From assembly GCA_034359265.1 (NCBI GenBank), contig CP136893.1:21150001-21214000 (forward strand): a stretch of 64,000 nt of DNA. Reading direction: 5' to 3'. This document shows positions 24,001 through 35,360 of the stretch, in pieces. Every line of letters begins with the position of its first letter. The first letter of the stretch is position 1. The notes beneath the pieces are model-generated. The model saw nothing but the letters and a program-made list of their open reading frames with translations, ran no database searches and was not told the origin of the DNA. This DNA comes from Canna indica (taxonomy: Eukaryota; Streptophyta; Magnoliopsida; Zingiberales; Cannaceae). The translations under genes and the position numbers were made by a program.

Positions 24001-24465
24001 GAATTCCACTATGGAGGCGACCACCGCCCTCGCCCTACCGGGCCCCCGGTAAAAGCTCGCGCAGCTTGTCGGGTCATCGGCGGGCGGCGGGCGGGCCGAT
24101 GGGGCAGGAGAAGGAGGCTCGTATGCGGCCGGCGGGCGGGCCGATGGGGCAGGAGAAGGAGGCTCGTATGCGGCCGGCGGCCGGGCCGATGGAGCAGGAG
24201 AAGGAGGCTGGTACACTCCCGGAGGCCAGGTTGATGGGGCCGGAGAAGGAGGCAGGTCGACGACTGGGGAGGGGGCTTCGTCGTCGGTGGAGGATGGGGG
24301 CGGGTCGACGAGCGGCGGCGCGGGCGGCGAGGTAGTCTGCAGCCAGGTGAGGGCGAAGATGGTGACGAATACAAGAAAGAGAAGAGGCCATGAGGGCTTT
24401 CGGAGGAGGAGAAGGGCGGCCTTGTTGCTGGGAAGAAACCATGGATGTCTCTCGGGGACGTCCAT
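21016..24465 (-). CDS. Membrane-anchored, proline-rich polygalacturonase-like protein (GH28)
   Basis: Five exons on the - strand (23803-24465, 22805-22925, 21895-22069, 21731-21801, 21016-21650) join in phase to a 554-residue protein. The start ATG (24463-24465) gives MDVPERHPWF; upstream in-frame codons lack ATG. Residues about 26-42 (PLLFLVFVTIFALTW) form a signal anchor. Residues about 46-125 are Pro-rich with a repeated PPSPAPSARPPAAYE unit. The rest is a GH28 right-handed beta-helix with VEFGGVGDGVTSNTAAF, NTDGIDPDSS (residues 337-346), SGDDLVAIKSGWD and LRIKSD. The canonical third motif containing His is replaced by GVGIGSEMSGG, as in one plant GH28 clade. The likely substrate is cell-wall pectin; activity is unproven. 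Introns hold a MITE and a palindromic microsatellite. Confidence 0.92.
22203..22634. mobile_element. MITE-like element in the second intron of the polygalacturonase gene
   Basis: The terminal regions ACACCATGTTTGGAT and ATCCTTAGTCCAAACAGTGT are imperfect inverted repeats. The inner arms consist of mirrored GAAGGGATTTG / CAAATCCCTTC-type words. It has no frame. The target duplication was not resolved. Confidence 0.5.
23717..23772. repeat. Palindromic (AAT)n/(ATT)n microsatellite
   Basis: About nine AAT units run directly into about nine ATT units, giving a self-complementary tract in the first intron of the polygalacturonase gene. Confidence 0.9.
24081..24260 (-). repeat. 45-base coding minisatellite for the proline-rich stalk
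   Basis: About four 45-base units in exon 1 of the polygalacturonase gene encode 15-residue PPSPAPSARPPAAYE-like repeats. Two units are identical at protein level, suggesting recent expansion. Confidence 0.85.
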
Positions 24466-25778
24466 GTCCCATATTGGCCTTTGAGCCTTAATTATACCTT
24501 CGAGCAAGTATTTTGAATTGGATTATGACTAATTAATTCTTTTTACCAAATGACTTTAATTAATGACTTTTAATGGAATAATTAATGGATTGCAAGAGGG
24601 TAAGAGCTTAGACTACGTGATCCGTCATATGAGGAGGAAATAATGGGCATTGAGAGTCGCGGCGTCGCTTGCGGAGACATGTTAGTCCTGTTCTGAGTTT
24701 CTGACTTAATCGGGAGAGTAGATTTGGGCTGTCGGATTAGATTTGGTCGGGTGGATTTGAGATTATTCGTGTTAATTGAGACGATAATGAAAGTTGGTTG
24801 AATTAATTGTCGGACTGCGGATAGTAGCCAGTGATTTCTATGCGATTCCATATTATTATTTTCAATGTTGACCCGCTGCCTCAGTAATTAGATATTTAGG
24901 TATATTGCCTAATCCTCGTGTGTACAATCTTTCTTTATAGTATTTTATGTGTATATTTTTGAGTAATTTTTTTAAATCATAATATAGATTAGAAAAAATT
25001 TTATATGCACAACAAAGATCTAAAAAATTTCATATCCATAACTTTTTCTCAAAATTCTTAAAATACCCTTGAGTTAAGTTTGTCATTTAATTTTAGACTT
25101 TTGTAAAATTTAAAAAATAGTAGATTTTAGATTTTTTTTTCAAAAGTATGAAACTAAACAAGTAAAATAAATTCATCATTTATTTAATAATTATAATGAT
25201 GATTACAATATATACAATATTTTTTAAATAAATTTATATACAATATTTTTTAATAAATTTATTTCGTATATTATTAATAACATATATCTAGATTTTTTGA
25301 GAATACAATAGATTTCATATTTTTAAAAAAATGTAGAACTAGTAGGTTGAAATTGAATATCAGACCAAATTCGAGAGTATTTTAGAAATTTTGAGAAAAA
25401 ATAATGGATCTGAAAAATTTTCTCTTGGATTCTTGTTATGAATCCAAGAATTTTTTCGATTCATGTTTATGATTTAGGGAAATTGCTCTATATTTTATAA
25501 TTTGACTTTTAATTTAAAAATTGATTTGTTCATGAATCTTTTTAATTTTACTTCAATTTAGCATGATCTTTTTAAATATTTCAATTTCATTTTAATTTGT
25601 TTTTCGAGATGTATTAAGTGTATATTTAATCTTTTGAATAAAAAACTGCACGTAAAATTTCTTCTGTTACCATGCATGATATAAAAAATATTTAGTACTT
25701 AAGAATATTAAAATTAGTTAACTAAAGTTATAACTTACCATTTATAATAACAAAATATAAATATAAATTTTATAGTCC
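24466..25778. other. AT-rich upstream region of the polygalacturonase gene
   Basis: No coding region, RNA gene or terminal-repeat structure was recognised. A TATAATTA word lies about 25-30 bases before the ATG, which is too close to be a confident TATA box. Confidence 0.4.
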
Positions 25779-25787
25779 AAATTTAAA

Positions 25788-26763
25788 GTGAGAATGTACT
25801 AATTTACCTCTCACGTTTACTAGAAAGAGTTTTTTTGTCGTTCATGTTTTTTTGCTCAAAATTATCCAAAATATTTTAAAAATTATTGTTATACTGCCTC
25901 TAATGTTGGAATGACATCAAGAATATGTTAAGGGAGCCGACGTGTCATGCGACGTGTTATTCACTTTTTAGGCAAAAATGTTCCTACACTAATGCGTTTG
26001 TTTGAAGGCTCTATTTTGTCCATCACTTTTTAGGCAAAAATACTCCTACACTAACAGAAAAAGGTGCAAAATTACATCATTTTTGAAATGTTGTTGATAT
26101 CTCGTTGGCGATGCTAACGTAACATCTAACATATCAAATTTTGACTAAAATATCATTCACATCAGCGTGGGACTCATATCCCACCAACTCACTGTCCGAC
26201 AGTGTCACTACCAATCTTTCCTATCGTATTCATCATCCTCCTAGCTCACACAGGTATACCACCATGTCATCATGCCCTTTGCTCGTCGGGTGACGTGGTC
26301 AGCGCGACATGAAAGAAAGGTAGCAACGCTGGCAGAACGACGAGTTAGTGAGATGTGATTCCAATGTTGATGTGGAGAGCATTTTAGTCAAAATTCTACA
26401 CTTCAAATGTCACGTCAGCATCGTCAACGAGACATGGGCAACATTAAAAAATGAGATAATTTTGTACCCTTTTTTGTTACTATAGGGGCATTTTTGCTAA
26501 AAAAAATTAAGGGACAAAATAGAGTCTCCAAACAAATATAGGAGTAAAATATTACATTTGGCAGATGACGTGTCGAGTGATTGTATTAGTGAATGACATA
26601 TCACATGACACATCAACTCCGTTAACAAATTCTTGACGTTATTCCAACGTTATGGGCAATATAGTATAATTTTAAAAATCTTTTGATTAATTTTGAGCCA
26701 AGAACGTGGAGGACAAATAATCTCTTTCTATTAAATATGAGTGGCAAATTAGTACCTTCTCCC
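25788..26763. mobile_element. Mutator-like non-autonomous element with long inverted repeats
   Basis: The left end GTGAGAATGTACTAATTT and right end (reverse complement) GGGAGAAGGTACTAATTT start long terminal inverted repeats. Inner segments also pair: GACGTGTCATGCGACGTG near 25940 mirrors sequence near 26560-26610. The flanks AAATTTAAA (25779-25787) and AAATTTACA (26764-26772) are an 8/9 target duplication of the 9-base size typical of Mutator-like elements. There is no transposase frame. Confidence 0.7.
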
Positions 26764-27101
26764 AAATTTACAATAAAATATTAATTAAATTTTTTAAATT
26801 AATTAAATAGTTTTAAGTTGAATATGATATTATTATAACATAATAGATTTAAAATTACTTGAAATTATTTATTTGTTAAAAATAATATGCAATGTAATTA
26901 TAATCGATTATAATGGGCAAATTTTAAAAATACAATTCGAAATAAATAATAAATAGTTATTCTTTGCCTTAACTATTCCCTATCCATTATAAATAGATGG
27001 TGAATAGAAATAACTATTTTTTGTCCCTAAAACCTAATCAAACAAGGTAATGAAAATAATGAAAATAGACGTTCATAGTGTATTCTAGCAATCAGACATG
27101 C

Positions 27102-27796
27102 AGTGGCGGAGCCAGAAATCAAATTAGAGGGGGGCAGACTCTCAAATGAACAAATACCAAATTACCAATGATATTATTGTACATGAAAAAGCAAGCATTT
27201 TGTAAAAAAAGATAATTCATCACATCATATAAAAATGAATTGAAATCAAGCAATCAAAAAATGAAATCAACTTAAGCTCTTCAGGACAAGTAGAGACGTC
27301 GGAGACACAGCCAAGCCGGGTTCGTCAGGCGAGGCGAGTGGGCAAATGTGGAGTCGCGGACGGTAGTCGGCTCTTCAAGCGAGTGGGCGGACGCCGAACG
27401 CGGAGTCACGGACGACAGCTGGCTCTTCAAGCGAGTGGGCGGACACGAAGTCGCGGACTGCGTCATGATAGCCGGCTCTTCAGGCGAGTGGATGCCGGAG
27501 CACATGGCCGAGCGGCAAGCGATCGTCGATCGGCACGAAAGTCGGCAGGAGATGATGATTGGGGATTTGGGGAGCGATCGGCGGCAGGACGAGGGGTTAT
27601 GTATCGGGGAGATGGGGAGGGGATGAGGGGTTACGTACTGGGAAAGAAAAAAAAAAGTAAATGAAATTTGAGGATACGGAGATAATTTTTAAAATAGAGG
27701 GGGGCAAAATCGTCAAAAGATATATATAAGAAGATAAAAATAAAAATTGAATGGGGGGCAGCTGCCCTCCATCCTGCAAGAGTAGCTCCGCCCCTG
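27102..27796. mobile_element. Tip100-type hAT element with GC-rich interior
   Basis: The termini AGTGGCGGAGCC and GCTCCGCCCCTG match the CAGGGGCGGAG ends of the Tip100 group. A perfect 8-base duplication AGACATGC flanks it (27094-27101 and 27797-27804). The interior (27290-27600) is GC-rich with a repeated GGCTCTTCAAGCGAGTGGGC word and no recognisable transposase. It could be a captured genic piece. Confidence 0.8.
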
Positions 27797-27804
27797 AGAC
27801 ATGC

Positions 27805-28353
27805 CCTAAGTTATATATGGGATAAGATAAATTAACTAATAATAAATAATAAAGTTTTAGGTTCTATTAATTCAGTATATCAAACGTGATATTATATGAT
27901 ACTCTATAAGACTTCATATAGTATTTGATCGAGTCATCACAATATATTATATAGCTTATACGGTGTTGGGATCATATACGGTTATATATATATATAATTT
28001 ACCTTATACAAGATAAAAAATGATGTATGACTAATCAAAATATTAAGAATATGCTCCTTAAAAATATCAAATATCTTCCTTTCATATTTGAACTTGATAT
28101 GTATGATAATTTAGCTATTACTTTATGACATTTTCCATTATTTTTTTTATAATTGATATATTAAAATCAAAAAAATATGATAGTAAATAGATTTCATGAA
28201 ATTTTGTTATTGTAAAGATCTAAAAAGTTATTTTCATTTATAAAATTAAAAAATATTTGTTGCATTTTATCCAAAATTAAATATTAGATATTTGCTTACA
28301 AATATGTTTCCAAAACTAATACATTATGATATTTTTATCTAAAATTAAGTCTT
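27805..28353. other. AT-rich spacer
   Basis: No coding region or structured repeat was recognised. Confidence 0.5.
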
Positions 28354-29485
28354 TGTTAACGCTAAAAAATAGTTGATTAACCATTAGCCGAAGACGGTGA
28401 ACATGAGAAATGGTAACAACCAACTCAAGCTAGTAGCTAAGACATATGAAAGACTCTATGTTTGGGCTTTGGGCCGCTTAGGGTCGAAAACATGCACAAG
28501 AAGCAGACTCGACTGGGGTGTTAGCGAAGACAAGTTTCCATCTGTGAAATTTGAAGACAGTGCGCCATTAAGGAAAATGGAGGGAACGTTTGACAAAGAT
28601 ATACCGCCACAGCTGGACTTCATGCCCCATGAAATGGAGCGTGTCACAAACATCTCCATTGAAGGCAGCACCACCATACAAATGACTTATCCGAAGCAGA
28701 ACCTTTGGTGCTAGAATCTAGATACCACTCAGCCACAACACGCAAAAGAGGGCTAGGATAGTGGGCTTAATGGGTTGTTTAGATGCTAAAAATGTTGTAA
28801 TGAAACTATAAATAGCTTCAGGGGTGCATAGGGGAAAAGGATACCTCGATCAATCAAGCAAACCATGCATTTATCTTATTTTTTATAACTGCTTATTTTA
28901 ATGCTTTTCGACAACTTTTATCTTTTTTTTATCTAGCTTTAGTTATGTTCTTCGTGGCCATTAGTTGTGCACCAATTCACACTTCAACGCATTTGGTGGC
29001 ATAATCTGGTTATTTTTATTTGTTTGATGATTTGTTGTGCACTCCGGCGACCGAGTCCGAATGTTTTACCAATTAGCAATTAGTTGTGCGATTCTTTCTG
29101 ACAACATAATTTGGCTATCCTTTTGGTCTGGCAAATAGTTGTGAGCCCTAGCGACCTAATTCTACTGTCTTCCAACGTTTTCTTGTGTGTTCCGATGATC
29201 GAATCTGGATACATCAACTATGCGTCGAGCCCGCAGCAACTCTTTTTAGTGATCACTTAACCAAGCACTTTCAGGAGTAGCTTGGGAACCTGCAGCCGAG
29301 GAGCATATTCCCCTCCTTTGGCACCAATCTCCTAATAACTCCTTTGGGATCAAACTTGTTTTGCTATCCTCACATATCTTCACAGGGTCAAGCCCCGCCT
29401 TGGTTTTATCCTTGGAACAACTTCCTAGCTCGCCCGTGCACCTTAACTATCAACACTACACCGGGAGCCGAAAAGCAAGACAATA
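28354..29485 (+). repeat. 5' LTR of the gag-only element
   Basis: It aligns along its length with 33990-34474 plus 36010-36643. Its end reads CAAGACAATA, against CAAGACAACA in the 3' copy. Confidence 0.85.
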
Positions 29486-29778
29486 ATTTTGGCACGCCCG
29501 GTGGGACCAACAAGCCAATCACTAGAAAGCAATTTCTGCCTCGTGGCTTAGATCTCCATAGGCACATCCACTTGCATTTTTTTAAACAACACGAAATCAT
29601 TTATTCATCCCAACAATCGACGACAAAGGGAGTCCAAAGAACTAATGCTTCTCATGTTACTTAAGCCACATCAGCCATATCTGCGCTAGAGCCCTTCATG
29701 ATGACAACAACGGTTGTACCTACTTCACCAGCCCTTCATACGATGTACACAACCGTGATGTCACAGCCAGGTTCGACA

Positions 29779-31522
29779 TGTTGGGTGAAATGGCTACACT
29801 AGAGTGGGGTTGAATAGTGTGTTAACTAATACTTGTTGCCTAATTTCGATTTTAATCGTTTCTTAAATTATTGAGGCAAATTATAATTCGGCGATTAGAT
29901 GCGGAAGCATAAATAAATCAATTAGGCACAAACAAAGAAAACAATGCTAACACAGAGATTTATAGTAATTTGACCCCAATGCCTACTCCACTACCTAAGC
30001 ACCCCGCTTAGGATTTCCAAACTAGCTTTACTAAATTATCTTGTTTCCTTTACAACAAGGACGTTTTCACCGGAGAGTCTCCGCTCTCACACCGAAAGCA
30101 CTTCCACACCTGGAAGTCTTCGCCTTCCTACCGAGAGCACTCTCCCACCTCAATCCTAAGGACAACAAGAACTAATCCTAGCAAACTAAATTTACAATGG
30201 TGGATTTAAGCCTTATCACCAAAGCAACCACCAACTCAATCAAACATAGCAACCTAGGTTTACACAAGTTCAATTATGAAGAAATAAACAACAAAATACA
30301 ATAATAATTGGAGCAATAAATCAAACTATAAGTACTTAGCTCCAAAAGAAACTCCCTAGTCCTATTGATGCCTTGAGAAGATGAATCTTGAAGGTTCTAA
30401 GGCTAGATCAAGGTTTTATCGTAGAAACTATGGATTGCAAAGAAATGGCTCAAGGAATTCTTTAGAAAAGATCAAATGTGGCTCAATGGAAGCTTGGATC
30501 AATTGTTAAGTGTGTTAATGAAGGATGAAGAGGAGTATATAACCCCTCAGCATAAACAGTGCGTCAACGGGCGAAAAATTAGTCATTTTCGTCGTTCGGT
30601 CGCTTGCCGATCGATCGTCGGTCGACCGATCGATCGATCGCCCATGACCGCTGCTCTAATTACTCTGTTCGGTCAACCGATGGGTCGATCGAATGAGTCA
30701 CGAGTTGAGCGATCCGCAATCCGGTCGATCGACACACCTGCTGCCGCTTTCTAGCAAACTTCGATCGACCGACAGGTCGATCGAATTGCCTACTGCCAAT
30801 TTTTGGCAGCATTTGGTCGATCGATCGGTCGACCGAACCTGGACTGGACTGGGCAGTTTGGTTTTGTTTGTTTATTTTATGATTCCGTCTTCATTAAGTC
30901 TACTTATATAACATTTATTAACTTTAAGTTAATAACTTTAAAACATAAATGTTATATAAGAATTACCCCCCATTTGGATTCAATAAAAATATCTAAAAAA
31001 TCAAAATCCTTAAGAATCAAAATCTAGTTTTTGGAGTCTAGTATAAATTTTTGAAAAACAATTTTTTTTTAATTTTTCGGGTCAAATAAGGGTAGGCTAA
31101 AGGCTTCCAAAAAATATCTCATTATCTAGTTTTAACCCAAGGAACAATTACCATCATTTTTTATATCAAGAAACTATCTAAGTCATATAGCCCTCCAAGG
31201 AGCTCCATAGGCTTAGTGAATTCAGGGCGATTTTTGAATTTTCATATTTTGGGGTTCGGGTTTAGTTTTAGGATTCTCATGCATCATAAAAAAGATTTAT
31301 AATATAAACTAAACACCCTAAACCTAAACTCCCCTTCTCGAAGATTCCCGAGCGCCGACGATCGTCCTTGCCGATTTCTCCAATTTCTTTGATTTTTTCG
31401 ATCGGGGACGTCGAGCGCTAACCGACTTGGAACATGAAAGATTTTCTCAATGAAATATTAGTTTCATATTTGTTATCATCAAAATCGAGATTAAGACCAA
31501 GGTTGAAAATCTTAAGCCAACA
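29779..31522 (-). mobile_element. Solo LTR of a Copia (SIRE/Maximus-like) retrotransposon
   Basis: The element is bounded by TG...CA and by a perfect 5-base duplication CGACA (29774-29778 and 31523-31527). It is homologous along its length to 56418-58014, where the neighbouring polypurine tract shows the element runs on the - strand. The interior has GATCGATCGGTCGACCGA-type repeats (30600-30840). It lies in the gag-only element. Confidence 0.85.
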
Positions 31523-32452
31523 CGACATTGGCCGCCGAACTTTGTTCCGAGCCACCAAGCGTCATGTCAACTCCATCTATCCTCCACCAAATAGATCTCA
31601 AAATGGGCAATTTAGCATATCACTTGTCTAAACAAATAGTCGAGATCGTAAAGCCCATGGTTTAGAATGAGCTGCAAGTTGTCCATGAATCCGTGATCAT
31701 GAACTCAGAAGCGCATATCCAATACGAGAGACAACCACATCATCCTTCAACATTAAGCCACAAGGATCCCTCGTTGCAATGACAACCACGCTTGTTTACA
31801 CTAGGGGCAGTTCATTCAACCAAATATGAAGTATAAGCATGTCACACTAGCTAGGCGGACTCCTAACATTTTTCAGGTAACCCTAGATTTGTGGTTAATA
31901 ATTCTAACCTTGCAAATGTTAGTTATACTTGGTAGGTTGACGTCCAGCCGATGGTATTTCCTAGACATTATTCAAGACCAGCATGAGCTTATATGGCTAA
32001 GCAATCATGGAAGAACATTCAACAAATGGAGCAATTTGTTGTTCCAATGAGTTATTGCATCGAACATCAGTGGGGATCATGTGTGTTCCAGACGATGGGA
32101 CAACAGCCTGTGTATACCTTACAGACACAAGTTCCAGCGGCGCAACCAATACCACAACCTATTCTGGTTCCTCAGCCAGCCGATGGCACATCCATATCAT
32201 ATCTAGGCTTATATCCAGTCGAGCGCACAACGACCGAAATATCACGCTCTGCAAGGAGCTACTGTTCTGCCACCACCAGATACTCAGCGTCTTGTGGTTA
32301 CTCCATCAAAACAGGAGGGTCCAGTTCTAGCTGCTACGCCAAACGTTCAACATCAACCTTCCGCAGAACCAAGACCATCTGGACCTCCTCTTATCAGTAC
32401 TAAATTGATAGTGGAGATGTTAAAGAAGCATTTCGGTGCACATTTATAGTCC

Positions 32453-33004
32453 ATGGAGACGCTTGTATACAAAAAACCCTACCTGGAGTGGGTAGATCAA
32501 AACATGCCACTTCTAAGAGAATTTAAAGCACCAAATTTCTCAATGTTCTCTAGTGAAGACAACAAATCCACTAATAAGCATATTAGCCGTTTCATTGCCC
32601 AATGCGGGGACATGAATCAGAATGAGTACTACAAACTTCATTTGTTCTCCCTATCCATGGCGGAAACTGCCTTCACATGGTATTCCTCTCTATCACCAAA
32701 ATCGATGCAAAGTTAGGCGGATATAGAGAGACTTTTTCATGTCTGGTTCTGAAGTAACCATCGCTCACCCGCTGAACATCTGTGAGCAAGTGGGAGAACC
32801 GGTAGGTGATTTCTTGGACAGATTCAAAAAGATGAAAAGATTACGTAGTGTTCAATGTCTGGAAGGAGAATATGCTATAATCGCCATTGAAAACATTCAT
32901 TCACAGTTGAGGGAATAGTTAATAGCACAAGACTGCATGGACATGTCCTCACTGGCATCTAAAGCTACAAGAATCGAACAGTTCATCATCGAGAAAGAGC
33001 AATG
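32453..33004 (+). pseudogene. Retrotransposon gag remnant
   Basis: The frame from 32453 reads KAPNFSMFSSEDNKSTNKH, then FIAQCGDMNQNEYYKLHLF and ETAFTWYSSLSPKSMQS, the plant Gypsy gag pattern. It stops at TAG (32714-32716) where Trp is usual. It resumes downstream with EPVGDFLDRFKKMKRLRS and KATRIEQFIIEKEQ, with further stops. The product would be a capsid-type protein; this copy is dead. Confidence 0.75.
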
Positions 33005-34852
33005 ATGAGCAAACAAAGCTGGAGTGAGAGGACCGCCACTAATATCGATCATAGACTGTGACCCTATAGAGGAGGAAGCAGGTGAAGAACAAGCCTCCTT
33101 AACAGCTGACGTGCTAGCAGTCGAAATAGTGAGAGGTTGGCCGTATACCTGTCTGGCGCTGGCACCATCCAAGATGAAGTGAAACCTACATAAGGATGTT
33201 GCTAACTTTTGGTACAAGAAGTCAACATAGGACGACTAAAGTCAGAGGTTTAATAGAATCGACTGATCAAGCTCATCGATACATACAAGAAGTATTTTGC
33301 TTAAAACCACCGAGAGGTGCTAAGACTCTCAAGGCATCCCTATCGAACATATATTGTCGATCAAAGAATACTCACTGGCCAAGGCTCACGAAAAATCAGT
33401 CGACAAGGAGTACACGATGGTATATTATAACAATCAACTAAAACATTGCTAAAGGCCAGGAGTTACAACAAAAGTTGAGCATGTGCTTAATAGCTAAAAG
33501 GAATTCACTTTGAAGAGCTACAGTGTCGATTGATACTCAAGAACTTGAATTCAACATGATCTCGCCAAACAGAAAGGACTCGTCTTCTCCAAGCAAAATC
33601 ATTTCAGCGAGATACCTATTAGTTGACAAAGATATGCAAACAAAAGAAGCATGTGATATTTCAACATAAAGGATAACTAGCCAAGCCTTAGCCAAAAGGC
33701 GTTGGAAAATATTCAATTACATACAAGAGCTGCATGCAGCTAAATAAACTTTGTCAAGCCCAGACAACAGAGATGTTGGCGAATTGTCAAATGTTACTAT
33801 AGAAGCCACAAATGACTAAAAGCTGGATGATTCATCGAGTCTTAAAAGTTAGAGAGGCAGACAGTGAGGAAAGTCAGTCTCTCAGAAGGTCCACCCAGGC
33901 CGGGGAGGCGCGAAGCCAGGGCATCTCGATATTAGCATCATTCTAGCCTTCAAGCTTCGTCTATTAGCTAAAAAGTTGTAGGGGCAAAGTGTTAATGCTA
34001 AAAAATAGTTGATTAATCATTAGCTGATGGCAGTGAACATGAGGAATGGTAACAACTGACTCAAGCTGGCAGTCGAGACAAGAAAGACTATATTTGGGCT
34101 TTGGGCCGCTCAGGATCGAAAACATGCACAACAAGCAAACTCGACTAGGGGTTAGCGAAGACAAGTTTCATTCTGTGAAATTTGAAGACATTGCGCAATT
34201 GAGGAAAACAGAGGGAACGGTTGACAAAGATATGGCGCTACAGCCGAACTTCATGCCCCATGAAGTAGAGCACGTTACAAACATCTCCAACGAAGGCGAT
34301 ATCACCTTGCACATGACTCAACCGAAGCAGAACCTTTGGCGCTAGAATCCAAAGACCACTTAGCCACAACACGCGAAAGAGGGTTAAGACAGTGGGCTTA
34401 GTGGGTTGTTTAGGCGCCCAAAATGTTGTAATGAAGCTATAATTAGCTTTGCGGGTGCATGGAGGAAAAAGATCCCTCACTACAAGAAATATGATGATTT
34501 CCGATGGCCATTGTAGTCGGAAGGTGGTCGAAAGTTGGTCGAAAATATTGATTTACCGACCAAATTTCGACTGGTTATCGAGGCTAATATTTGCGTCGGT
34601 AAAACCTTGGTCGAAACGAGTCCGATAGTTTATCGACAAAAAATATAGTCGATAATTATCAACCAAGGTTTTAATCGAAAAGCTGTCGATAGTTCCTCGG
34701 TAACTACCGACAAAAGTTTTGTCGGTTGCTCTCGGTAATTACCGACTACAAGTGCTGTCGAAAACTGTGGTCGGTAATTACTGACAATATGTCATCGGAA
34801 TGTCGTCGAAAACTCTAAGATTTTTTTTTTAAAAAAAAGCTAATAAACTGGG

Positions 34853-35117
34853 CTGAAAGCAGCCACTCGCCGCTCCTCCCTCCATGCCTATCGCATCCGT
34901 GCCTCCCTCGCCTTCGCAGGCGTCGCCGCTAGCGGCGACACCATTGTGACCTACATGTCCGATGACAACGTCGAGTACCTCATGGAGCTCCAGGTTGGTA
35001 CCCCTCCGTTCAAGATCGTCGCCATTGCCGACACCGGCAGTGACCTCATCTGGACCAACTGCAAGCCCTGCAGCCAGTGCACCATCCGCGTTCTTGAGTT
35101 CTTGAACTGCAGGTGAC
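34853..35117 (+). pseudogene. Captured aspartic protease fragment (nepenthesin/CDR1 type)
   Basis: The open segment reads YMSDDNVEYLMELQVGTPPF then IVAIADTGSDLIWTNCKPCSQC. It holds the first catalytic Asp in D-T-G-S and the Cys-rich insert typical of plant atypical aspartic proteases. Only the N-terminal lobe start is present; the second catalytic Asp and the rest of the enzyme are missing. It lies in Pack-CACTA 2. Confidence 0.8.
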
Positions 35118-35119
35118 GA

Positions 35120-35360
35120 GGGCGTGGACGACAAGAGCGGCGATCGAGACGTAGGCGATCACCGAGTTCTTGAGCTGGCACTGCAGGAAGCGCTGCAGCA
35201 GGAAGACGAAGGTGAAGGCCGGAGAAGTGCAGGGGGATGAACAACATGGACACCTCGCCATCTTGCTTCGCCACGTCCTCCGGCTGCCCCATGAGGAGAA
35301 GGATCGGCGTGGGGAGGAGGAGGATGGCGTAGAGGAGCAGCACGATCCACAACCGACGGA
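35120..35360 (-). pseudogene. Captured MATE (DETOXIFICATION) transporter fragment
   Basis: On the - strand one frame reads MWIVLLLYAILLLPTPILLL and GQPEDVAKQDGEVSMLFIPL. A frameshift then leads to AFTFVFLLQRFLQCQLKNSV and IAYVSIAALVVHALVT. These are consecutive parts of the plant MATE efflux family around the third to fifth helices. It is antisense to the protease fragment in the same CACTA. Confidence 0.75.

Noticed and set aside
23623..24234. A 203-residue frame starting near the microsatellite on the + strand
   Set aside because: It is antisense to exon 1 of the polygalacturonase gene, with a poly-Ile stretch from the ATT repeat.
28397..28714. A 105-residue frame with a paralogous frame at 34046-34345
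   Set aside because: Both lie at the same place in the two LTRs of one retrotransposon, so the similarity reflects LTR duplication and not a gene pair.
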